Assembly (NCBI GenBank): GCA_016865505.2
Contig: AP025252.1
Location: forward strand, 2,480,001-2,544,000
DNA: 64,000 nt
Reading direction: 5' to 3'
Origin: Bryobacterales bacterium F-183
Lineage (GTDB): Bacteria > Acidobacteriota > Terriglobia > Bryobacterales > Bryobacteraceae
Position 1 is the first letter of the stretch; every line of letters begins with the position of its first letter. The translations under genes were made by a program, and so were the position numbers. Shown piece after piece: positions 56,899 to 64,000 of the stretch. The notes below the pieces were generated by a model. The model made no database searches. It saw nothing but the letters and a program-made list of their open reading frames with translations, and was not told the DNA's origin.

Positions 56899-57021
56899 GG
56901 ATCTTTACACCATAGCGTATACCAACCCGCCGTCGAGTACGCCCCCACTGTCCAGGCACCTGAACACCGAGATTGAAATTTCAAGCCGCCTCCCGTAGTC
57001 TAGGAACCTAGGTCCAGCCGC
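56899..57021. promoter_or_regulatory. Divergent spacer, PSD1/deacylase
   Basis: 123 bases. On the minus strand TATGGT lies 10 bases before the PSD1 ATG and is a weak -10. On the plus strand AGGAACCTAGG (57002-57012) may act as ribosome-binding site for the TTG at 57022. No convincing operator. Confidence 0.35.
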
Positions 57022-58056
57022 TTGATAGAGGTCATCCACAACTTCGCCGACATCGACTTCGCCCGGGGCGGCAAGCACCATTACCAACTCGCGTTCCATT
57101 GCGACGGAACCTGGGGCTACTCGCTCGTACCACTCACCGTCATCAACGGACTCCGCGGCCCCAATCCCAATGGTGTCCTCTGCTTCGGCGGTACGCACGG
57201 CAATGAGTACGAAGGTCAGGTCGGCCTCAAGCGTCTCTGCACCGACCTCAACCCCGAAGAGATGTCCGGTCGCGTCATCCTGATGCCGCAACTCAGCACC
57301 AGCGCTTGCATCGCCAACACGCGTACATCGCCTCTCGATGGCGTGAACATGAACCGCGCCTTCCCCGGCAACCCGCGCGGCACCATCTCGTACCGCATCT
57401 CGAACTTCGTCAAAACTGTACTCTTTCCGCAAGCGCGCATCGTCATCGACATTCACTCAGGCGGTATGGAAGGCGCATTCCCGCACTGCATGTCGTTCCA
57501 TCCCATCCCAGACCCCAGGCAGTGCGCTGAAACCGCCCAACTCGCCCAGATCTTCGACACCCCTTTCGTCCTCATTTACTCAAGCGCCATGGCCTCGGGC
57601 CTCCTCACCGATGAAGCCGAATTGGAAGGCAAAGTCACCCTAGGCAGCGAACTCGGTGCCGGCGCTTCGCTCGACCGTACCGGCGTTCGCTACGCCTACG
57701 AAGGCGTCCGCAATGCGCTCCGGCACTACGGCCTTCTCGAAGGCAGCGTCCAAAAGCTACGTCCCGAATCCGACGGCCCGCCCCGCCTGATCGAAGCCGC
57801 TCAGCTCGACTGCTACATCCCCGCGCCAGCCGACGGCATCTGGGAACCGGTGATCGCACCCGGCACACAAGTGCAAAAAGGCCAGTTGCTAGGCCGCCTG
57901 CACGACTTCTTCGATCACTCCTCGCCCGCCCGCGACATCCTCTCTCCGCGCGACGGCTGGATCGCGATGCTGCATCTGTCAGCCCGTCCCACCAAGGGCC
58001 AAACCCTCTTCGTCGTTGCGCAAGAACAACCCTGGAGCGAGGTTCTGGGCGCTTGA
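57022..58056 (+). CDS. AstE/AspA-like zinc deacylase
   Basis: 344 residues from TTG 57022; the frame stops at 57001 and no ATG fits, so TTG is the start. The succinylglutamate desuccinylase/aspartoacylase (M14-like) fold is clear: GGTHGNEYEG gives zinc ligands His59 and Glu62, NMNRAFPG (109-116) binds substrate and DIHSGG supplies His145. A C-terminal barrel (about 255-344) ends the protein. It is cytosolic. Its stop overlaps the TTG of the enolase-family gene (TTGA), and an MFS carrier follows, so it probably deacylates an amide or ester of an imported acid. Exact substrate unknown. Confidence 0.87.
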   Translation: MIEVIHNFADIDFARGGKHHYQLAFHCDGTWGYSLVPLTVINGLRGPNPNGVLCFGGTHGNEYEGQVGLKRLCTDLNPEEMSGRVILMPQLSTSACIANTRTSPLDGVNMNRAFPGNPRGTISYRISNFVKTVLFPQARIVIDIHSGGMEGAFPHCMSFHPIPDPRQCAETAQLAQIFDTPFVLIYSSAMASGLLTDEAELEGKVTLGSELGAGASLDRTGVRYAYEGVRNALRHYGLLEGSVQKLRPESDGPPRLIEAAQLDCYIPAPADGIWEPVIAPGTQVQKGQLLGRLHDFFDHSSPARDILSPRDGWIAMLHLSARPTKGQTLFVVAQEQPWSEVLGA

Positions 58057-59207
58057 AGATCACCGACGTCGAGTTCATGGTCCTCAAGTCTGAGGGCCTC
58101 TACAACAAGCCGGAAGGCGCAGAAGAGCCGCTCGGCCCAACCTACATGGGCCTCGTCAAAGTCACCACGGACGCCGGCCTCGTAGGCTACTCCGACGTCG
58201 AGACCTCTGCCCCCGTGGCCAAGGCCTGTGTGGACGCCCCCAAGTGGAGCAAAGACCCTGGCATGGAGTTCATGGACGGCCTTCGTTCGCTCCTCATCGG
58301 CGAGAACCCGCTCGAAGTCGAACGACTCTGGTACCGCATGTACCGTGGCTCCATCTACTACGGCCGCCGCGGAGCAGCCCTGCAAACCATCTCCGCCATC
58401 GACATCGCACTTTGGGACATCTGCGGCAAGTTCTACCAGCAGCCCATTCACATCCTCCTCGGCGGCAAATGGCGCGAAAAGGTCAAAGCCTACGGCAGCA
58501 CCCTGTTCCGTCCCACACCGCAAGCCATGCGCGACGCCGCAAAAGCCTACCTCGATCAAGGCTTTCAAGCCGTCAAGTTCGGCTGGGGTGATTTCGGCAA
58601 AGACCACCGCATGGACGTCCGCCTCGTCGAAGCCGCGCGCGAGGCTCTGGGCGACCGCAACGACCTCATGGTCGACACCGGCTGGTTCGTCGAGCGTACC
58701 GCCAAAGAGGCGATCCAGGTCGTCAGATCCATCGAACAGTTCGCGCCGTACTTCGTCGAAGAACTTCTGCATCCAGAAGACTACGATGGCTACCGCCAAG
58801 TCGCCGAATCCACGCATCTCCGCATCGCTTGCGGCGAACAGGAAGCAACGGACTGGGGCTTTCAGATGCTCATCGAACGCGGCGGCATCGACGTCCTCCA
58901 GCCCGACCTCTCGCGCTGCGGTGGGCTCACCATCGGCCGCAAGATCGTACACATGGCCGAACGCGCCAACCGCTTGGTGATCCCACACTCTTGGTCCAGT
59001 GACCTTCTCACCGCGGCCTCGCTACACCTGCTCGCCTTCCAGCGCAGAGCCGAGTTCGTGGAGTTCAACACATCGCAAGGTCCGCTCAGCCGCCTCCTCG
59101 TGCGCGACCCACTGACCTTGCAGGACGGCTTCCTTGCAGTACCCACGGGGCCCGGTTTAGGAGTGGAGGTAAATCATGACGTGGTGGACCAATACCGTGT
59201 TGCCTAA
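58053..59207 (+). CDS. Enolase-superfamily acid-sugar dehydratase, rhamnonate-type
   Basis: 384 residues from TTG 58053 (MKITDVEFMVLKSEG). N-terminal lid and TIM barrel are of mandelate-racemase/muconate-lactonising type. Lys175 (AVKFGWG), metal ligands Asp208 (VDTGW), Glu236 (VEELLHPED) and Glu262 (GEQEA), and His312 (IPHSWSSD) match the L-rhamnonate-dehydratase subgroup, where that His is the catalytic acid/base. The probable reaction is dehydration of a six-carbon aldonate to a 2-keto-3-deoxy acid; rhamnonate itself is not proven. It is translationally coupled to the deacylase and lies 6 bases before the MFS gene. Confidence 0.82.
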   Translation: MKITDVEFMVLKSEGLYNKPEGAEEPLGPTYMGLVKVTTDAGLVGYSDVETSAPVAKACVDAPKWSKDPGMEFMDGLRSLLIGENPLEVERLWYRMYRGSIYYGRRGAALQTISAIDIALWDICGKFYQQPIHILLGGKWREKVKAYGSTLFRPTPQAMRDAAKAYLDQGFQAVKFGWGDFGKDHRMDVRLVEAAREALGDRNDLMVDTGWFVERTAKEAIQVVRSIEQFAPYFVEELLHPEDYDGYRQVAESTHLRIACGEQEATDWGFQMLIERGGIDVLQPDLSRCGGLTIGRKIVHMAERANRLVIPHSWSSDLLTAASLHLLAFQRRAEFVEFNTSQGPLSRLLVRDPLTLQDGFLAVPTGPGLGVEVNHDVVDQYRVA

Positions 59208-59213
59208 TCCCAA

Positions 59214-60437
59214 ATGATCCGCCCCGAGTGGAGCCTCATCGCGTTCCTCTGGATGGCCTACGTCCTCAACCATGCCGACCGGCAGGTGGTGTACACGCTC
59301 CTGCCATCACTTCAAAAGGAGTTCGCCTACAGCGACCAAACCCTCGGCCTGATCGGAGCCCTCTTCCTCTGGGTCTACGGCCTCTCCTCGCCCATCGCAG
59401 GTATCCTTGGCGATCGCTTCTCGCGAGTCAAGCTTGTAGTCGGCAGCCTCATCATCTGGAGTACTTTCACCGTACTCTCTGGCCTTGCACCCAACGGTAC
59501 AGCGCTGCTCGCCTGCCGAGCACTCCTTGGTGTATCCGAGTCCTTTTTCATGCCCGCTGCTTTCGCATTAATGGCCAACGCCCATGGCCCCGAAACGCGC
59601 TCCCGCGCCATCGCGATCTTCGCCAGCAGCCAAATGGTCGGCGTCGCGCTTGGAGGCTCACTCAGCGGCTGGATTGCCGAACTCTTCCACTGGCGTGCTG
59701 CTTTTCTAGCACTCGGCGCCATCGGCATTCTCTTCGCTCTGCCGCTGTGGCTCTTCCTCCGCACCGTGCCTCCGCATTTCACCGCGATGGACACCGCCAA
59801 TCCAGCGTCCTTCCGCAGCTTCGGAGCACTTTTCAAGATCCCGTCCATTCGAGTCGTGATGGTATTTGTCGGCATCGCCACCTTCGGCCTCTTCCTCGTC
59901 TACACCTGGCTCCCCACCTTCCTTTACGACCGCTTCGGCATCGGTCTCGCCCGAGCCGGCTTTGAAGCCAGCGTCTATCCACAAATCGGTACCGCTCTGG
60001 GACTCCTCACCGGCGGCTTCCTCGCCGACAAGATCTACCTGCGCAACAAAGCCGCACGATTCTGGATCATCCTCATCGCCTTCCTCGGCTGCGCCCCCTG
60101 CATGTACCTGATCGGTATCGGACCAACACTCGGCGCCACCCGCATCGCCGCCATGTGCTTCGGCTTCTTCGCCGGCTTCATCGCAGGCAATCAGGCGCCC
60201 AGCGCCTTCGATGTCGTACCGGCAAGCCAACGCGCCACCGCCGTCGGCGTCCTCAATGTCGCAGGTGCCGGAGTCTCAGGCTTCGCGCCGTACCTCGGTG
60301 GCCTCGCCCGCCGCACCATCGGCATCGGCAACCTCATGGGCTACGCCGCAGCCATGTACCTCGCCTGCAGCACGCTCATCTTTTACGCCATCGTCCGCTA
60401 CTTCGACCGCGACCACGAAGCCGCGCGCCGTTCGTAA
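59214..60437 (+). CDS. MFS transporter, probable organic acid/sugar-acid carrier
   Basis: 407 residues with 12 predicted membrane helices in two halves. The loop-2 signature GILGDRFSRVKLV is visible near residue 62-74. NHADRQVVY in helix 1 and RALLGVSESFFMPAA in helix 4 are typical of the ACS/hexuronate-type subfamily. The stretch AAFALMANAHGPETRSRAI is also typical. It is 6 bases after the enolase gene, the last member of the operon, and probably imports its substrate. The exact ligand cannot be read from sequence. Confidence 0.88.
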   Translation: MIRPEWSLIAFLWMAYVLNHADRQVVYTLLPSLQKEFAYSDQTLGLIGALFLWVYGLSSPIAGILGDRFSRVKLVVGSLIIWSTFTVLSGLAPNGTALLACRALLGVSESFFMPAAFALMANAHGPETRSRAIAIFASSQMVGVALGGSLSGWIAELFHWRAAFLALGAIGILFALPLWLFLRTVPPHFTAMDTANPASFRSFGALFKIPSIRVVMVFVGIATFGLFLVYTWLPTFLYDRFGIGLARAGFEASVYPQIGTALGLLTGGFLADKIYLRNKAARFWIILIAFLGCAPCMYLIGIGPTLGATRIAAMCFGFFAGFIAGNQAPSAFDVVPASQRATAVGVLNVAGAGVSGFAPYLGGLARRTIGIGNLMGYAAAMYLACSTLIFYAIVRYFDRDHEAARRS

Positions 60438-60499
60438 CGAACAAAATTTTTTGCACTGCTGCTGGTCCCGTTTGTCGGACTTCTGCACGAACAGGGAAC

Positions 60500-63400
60500 A
60501 TGAGATTGTTTTTTCTCTGCCAGGCGGCAGCGGCGAGTGCGTTGTTGTACGCCAATACCGCACCCGCGCCCCAGTACTTTGAGCCCAATCAGGGCCAGTT
60601 TGCACCAGATATCCGTTATGTAGCCCGGCACGGGCGCCATACGCTTTTGGTCGGCCACAAAGGCACAGTCAGTCTCTTGGATGGCAAAACACGCGTACGA
60701 ATGACCCTGGCTGGTACCAATGGTGCCAGTATGGTGAAGGGTTTGGATACGGTACCAGGTGTCTCAAATTACCTCAGCGACGCCACCTCGGTCACCAGCG
60801 TTCCGCACTTTGCCAGGGTCCTTCTGCGCGACGTCTACCCGTCCACCGATCTTTTGTTTTACTTCGATGCCAAAGGCCAGTTGGAGTACGACTTTGTCGT
60901 TCGCCCAGGTGCCGGCGTCCAGTCCATCCGTATGCAGTTTGAAGGCGCCACGCCAAAAGTTCAGGCAGACGGCTCTCTCGCCTTTCATACGCCCCAAGGC
61001 CTCCTCCGTCAGCTAGCCCCGCGCGTCTATCAGCGCGATGCCCAAGGCCGCCAGATCGCCGTTACCGCGAACTACAAGGCCTCTGGCGCCACTGTGGGAT
61101 TTGAAGTCGCCAACTACGACCGCACCAAGGACCTCGTCATCGATCCACCCATCACGTACCTCACATACATGGGCGGCACCGGACGCGACGCCATCGGCGG
61201 CGTACTCACCGACGGCACCGGCAGCATGTACCTGTATGGCCAAGGCACCTCCGGCCTTCCACAGGTCAATGCCTTCTCCTCAACCGCCGGTACTTTCGTC
61301 AGTAAGTTCAACGCCTCAGGACAACTCGTCTTCTCCACGTACCTGGGCTTCTCCGTCGCACCCGCAGCCGGTGCCGTCGACACATCAGGCCAAGTGTTCA
61401 TCGCCTTTGAACGCGACGGTACAGGTGCCTCGCGCATCGTCAAGCTCAACGCCCAAGGCTCCGGCTTGCTCTACAACACCACTGGCACCGGCGCCACCGA
61501 CCTCATACCAAGAAGCGCCGCGACGGACTCCTCGGGCAACAACTACTTCTGCGGTTCGATTCCCGCCGGTACCACAGGCGCGCTTCCCACCACATCCGGT
61601 TCGCTCCATCCCACAAAGCCCTCAGGCGACGGACTCGGCTTTCTGATGAAGCTCACCTCGGCCGGCCAAGTCTCTTACGCTACTTATTTGCCGCTGCAAT
61701 GCGCCTTCGTTGCGGTTGACAGCAGCGGCAATGCCTTCGTCAACGGCGGTGTGGGACTTCCATTTACCACCTGGACCACCACCGCAACCTTTGGAACCCA
61801 ACCCCTCAACCAGACCCAGTTCGCCGAGGTCGTCGCCAAGATCAATCCCACCGGCAGCACCCTCATCTACGCCTCGCACTTCCGCTCGATGAACGCTCGC
61901 GGTCTCGCTGTGGACCCCCTCAGCGACGCTGTCTACGTCGCTGGCAACGCATCTGGCGCCGTTGGACTCGTCAATCCACTTCGCTCCACTCTCGCCAATA
62001 CCGAGGTGTACATCGCCAAGCTGAACGGCAGCGGTACCAGCCTCATTTGGGGAACCCTTGCGGGCGGCAACAATCGCGACGACGTGTCAGGCATCGCCGT
62101 GGATCCCTCCTCGGGCACCGTAGCCTTCGTCGCCGACACGCTCTCCACCGACATTGCAGCCGTTAACGCCGTACAGAGCACCTCCCAACGTACTTCCGGT
62201 TGTTTCACCGGCTTGGTCGGCCAGATCAACTCCGCAGGCACTCAGTTGCTATTCCAGTCCTACTACGGCGGCGCCGCTTGCGTACGTACCGACATCACCG
62301 GCTACGGCAAAGGCTACATCGCGGCGGACAACGGCGCCTTCTACATCGGTGGCGAAGTCCAGTCGGCTTCTTCCCCCGCCCTCACCACCGTCAACGGCGT
62401 GCAAACCACGTACGGCGGCGGCACTGCAGACACCTTTGCCGCAAAGTTCGGTACCACGACCCCGCCAACCTGTTCGTACTCGCTGGGCTCAACGTCCACC
62501 ACCGTCGCCGCCGCGGGAGGCAACATCTCCGTATCGGTCACCACCCAGGCCGGATGCACCTTCTCGGCGTCCACCTCCAGCAACTTCATTACGATCTCGA
62601 GCGGCTCTCCCGGCTCAGGATCTGGCAACGTAGGCCTCAGCATCGCCGCCAACTCCGGCGCCGCCCGCTCTGGTGCCGTACTCATCGCCGGCCAGACCTT
62701 CACCGTCAATCAGTCTGCCGTCGCCGCGCCTGTGCTCAGCACCGTCTCGCCCAACCCGTCTACGGCCGGCACCCTGACCTATACGCTCACCGGCACCGGC
62801 TTTGACCCGAGCAGCGCACGTGTGGAAATCAACGGCTCCACAATCATCGACAATGCCTCGCTTACGTCCAAGTCAGCCACCCAACTGGTCTTCCAGGCAA
62901 CCTTGATCGCCGGCACCAACACGTTCCTGGTTCGCAACGTAACCTCGGGTCTAACCAGTAACTCGGTGAACGTCACTACTCTCACTCCGACCATCGTCAC
63001 TGGTTCGCATTTCATCCCCATCGCGCCGTGCCGCGCTGCCGACACGCGAGTCTCGCCCGGTACGCCGATTCCCGGTGGCACCTTCCGCAACTTTACCTTT
63101 GGAGCCTGTGCGATTCCCTCCAACGCCACTGCCGTTGCCCTCAACGTCACGCTGGTACCCGGCGGACCTTTCGGCTTCCTCTCCATCTGGCCTGCCGGAC
63201 AACAGCAGCCGGTTGTCTCCACCATGAACTCGCTCGACGGTCGCATCAAAGCCAACGCAGCCATCGTAGGCGTAGGTGCCGGACAAGCCGTATCCGTCTT
63301 CGCCACCGATGCCGCACACGTCATCCTCGACGTCAACGGTTACTTTGTACCCGCGGGCACTCCGGGTGCGCTCGCGTTCTATCCCGTAACGCCCTGCCGC

Positions 63401-64000
63401 CTGCTCGACACTCGCGGAGCTGGCCAAGGCGGCGTCATCCCAGGGCAGGGAACGCGCCGCATCGATGGCAGCACCAGCACCAACTGTCTGCCCGCCGCTG
63501 CACAAGCCTATTCGCTCAACGTTACGACGCTCCCCACCGGCACCCTTGGCTTCCTCACACTCTTCCCCGATGACGGTTCCCCGCGGCCTACTGTATCCAC
63601 ACTCAATAACCTCACCGGCACCATCGTCGCCAACTCTGCAATTCTGCGTGCCGGCAACGGCGGAGCCTTCAACGCCTTCGTGACCGACCAGACGCACCTG
63701 CTCGCGGATCTCAACGGCTACTTCGCGGCGCCCGGACAACCCGGTGCTCTCGCGTTCTTCCCCGTGCAACCCTGCCGCATCTTCGACACACGCCTATCGG
63801 CCGGACCCTTCGGCGGCCCAATCATGGCCGCGGATCAGACACGTAACTTCACCGTACCCTCGAGTAGTTGCAACGTCCCGTCCACGGCGCAAGCCTACGT
63901 CACCAACTCCACTGTGATTCCCAACGGATTCTTCGGATTCTTAACGCTATTCGCAGCCGGACAGAGCCGCCCGACCGTCTCCACGTTGAACGCTATCGAC
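60500..64000 (+). CDS. Large exported surface protein, 3' end outside the window
   Basis: At least 1167 residues in one open frame from ATG 60500, still open at the window edge. Signal peptide MRLFFLCQAAAASALLYA. N-terminal DUF7948-like domain (PQYFEPNQGQFAPDIRYVAR ...), SBBP-type beta-propeller repeats to about residue 640 (LTYMGGTGRDAIGGV, VSGIAVDPSSG), a BACON-like domain (about 657-740), a TIG/IPT-like domain (about 745-830), then repeats starting at residues 838, 960 and 1086 that open with F(I/Y/F)P(I/V)xPCRxxDTR. The last type is about 122-126 residues long. Probably an adhesin or glycan-binding protein; no promoter was found in the 62-base spacer. Confidence 0.85.
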   Translation, partial: MRLFFLCQAAAASALLYANTAPAPQYFEPNQGQFAPDIRYVARHGRHTLLVGHKGTVSLLDGKTRVRMTLAGTNGASMVKGLDTVPGVSNYLSDATSVTSVPHFARVLLRDVYPSTDLLFYFDAKGQLEYDFVVRPGAGVQSIRMQFEGATPKVQADGSLAFHTPQGLLRQLAPRVYQRDAQGRQIAVTANYKASGATVGFEVANYDRTKDLVIDPPITYLTYMGGTGRDAIGGVLTDGTGSMYLYGQGTSGLPQVNAFSSTAGTFVSKFNASGQLVFSTYLGFSVAPAAGAVDTSGQVFIAFERDGTGASRIVKLNAQGSGLLYNTTGTGATDLIPRSAATDSSGNNYFCGSIPAGTTGALPTTSGSLHPTKPSGDGLGFLMKLTSAGQVSYATYLPLQCAFVAVDSSGNAFVNGGVGLPFTTWTTTATFGTQPLNQTQFAEVVAKINPTGSTLIYASHFRSMNARGLAVDPLSDAVYVAGNASGAVGLVNPLRSTLANTEVYIAKLNGSGTSLIWGTLAGGNNRDDVSGIAVDPSSGTVAFVADTLSTDIAAVNAVQSTSQRTSGCFTGLVGQINSAGTQLLFQSYYGGAACVRTDITGYGKGYIAADNGAFYIGGEVQSASSPALTTVNGVQTTYGGGTADTFAAKFGTTTPPTCSYSLGSTSTTVAAAGGNISVSVTTQAGCTFSASTSSNFITISSGSPGSGSGNVGLSIAANSGAARSGAVLIAGQTFTVNQSAVAAPVLSTVSPNPSTAGTLTYTLTGTGFDPSSARVEINGSTIIDNASLTSKSATQLVFQATLIAGTNTFLVRNVTSGLTSNSVNVTTLTPTIVTGSHFIPIAPCRAADTRVSPGTPIPGGTFRNFTFGACAIPSNATAVALNVTLVPGGPFGFLSIWPAGQQQPVVSTMNSLDGRIKANAAIVGVGAGQAVSVFATDAAHVILDVNGYFVPAGTPGALAFYPVTPCRLLDTRGAGQGGVIPGQGTRRIDGSTSTNCLPAAAQAYSLNVTTLPTGTLGFLTLFPDDGSPRPTVSTLNNLTGTIVANSAILRAGNGGAFNAFVTDQTHLLADLNGYFAAPGQPGALAFFPVQPCRIFDTRLSAGPFGGPIMAADQTRNFTVPSSSCNVPSTAQAYVTNSTVIPNGFFGFLTLFAAGQSRPTVSTLNAID

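Noticed and set aside
54862-56976. 704-residue open frame on the plus strand opposite PSD1
   Set aside because: Arg/His-rich composition typical of an antisense shadow of a GC-rich gene; the opposite strand has clear PSD1 domains.

Overview
The window reads as chromosomal DNA of an acidobacterium of the Solibacter/Bryobacter/Paludibaculum type (inference from gene content). The supporting families are VWFA-related proteins of the acidobacterial TIGR03436 type, Oar-like TonB receptors with an N-terminal carboxypeptidase-regulatory domain, several CRTAC1 (FG-GAP plus ASPIC/UnbV) proteins, DUF1592/DUF1552 and DUF1501/DUF1553 pairs, TPR-fused Ser/Thr kinases, a TIGR02999-type ECF sigma factor and PEP-CTERM-like proteins. 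Thirty-two protein genes are supported, one of them frameshifted and one running off the right edge. No tRNA, rRNA, CRISPR array, insertion sequence or phage gene was seen. No gene-free stretch exceeds 300 bases; the longest are 29608-29837 (230 b) and 32131-32347 (217 b).

Layout. 76-11151 (+): a secreted cytochrome-c/DUF1592 protein and its DUF1552 partner, then CRTAC1, a TonB receptor, a TPR lipoprotein-size protein and a second CRTAC1. 11173-17958: a signalling/protease island made of a caspase-fold (C25/CHAT-like) protein, a divergent TPR Ser/Thr kinase, a 65-residue proline-rich microprotein and a large caspase-nSTAND1 protein. 18130-30483 (+): a cell-surface block with a PEP-CTERM-like protein, a 3202-residue protein of about 28 IPT/TIG-like beta domains ending in PA14, a glycine-rich secreted protein and a frameshifted PEP-CTERM gene. 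30550-32130 (-): a CadC-like membrane regulator carrying two malectin domains, divergent from a second TonB receptor (32348-35839). 35916-44797 (+): a tightly coupled six-gene operon (two TPR, heptaheme cytochrome c, two VWFA-related, CRTAC1). 44822-47029 (-): a GH42-like glycosidase. 47161-52758 (+): a TPR kinase, an ECF sigma factor and a secreted PI-PLC-like protein. 52856-56898 (-): a DUF1501/PSD1 pair. 57022-60437 (+): deacylase, rhamnonate-dehydratase-like enolase and MFS carrier, probably an acid-sugar catabolic operon. 60500-64000 (+): the start of a large surface protein with beta-propeller, BACON, TIG and PCRxxDTR repeats.

How it fits together (inference): most products are exported (Sec or Tat) and concern polymer or carbohydrate capture and oxidation at the envelope. 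TonB receptor + TPR + CRTAC1 occurs twice, once expanded with cytochrome and VWFA genes. The regulators (malectin-CadC-like protein, two kinases, ECF sigma) sit beside export or surface genes. The strongest candidate for an undescribed system is the protease-kinase-microprotein-caspase/nSTAND island. A second candidate is the malectin sensor next to the TonB receptor. Four genes show a -10-like hexamer 6-8 nt upstream of ATG with no Shine-Dalgarno, suggesting leaderless transcripts.
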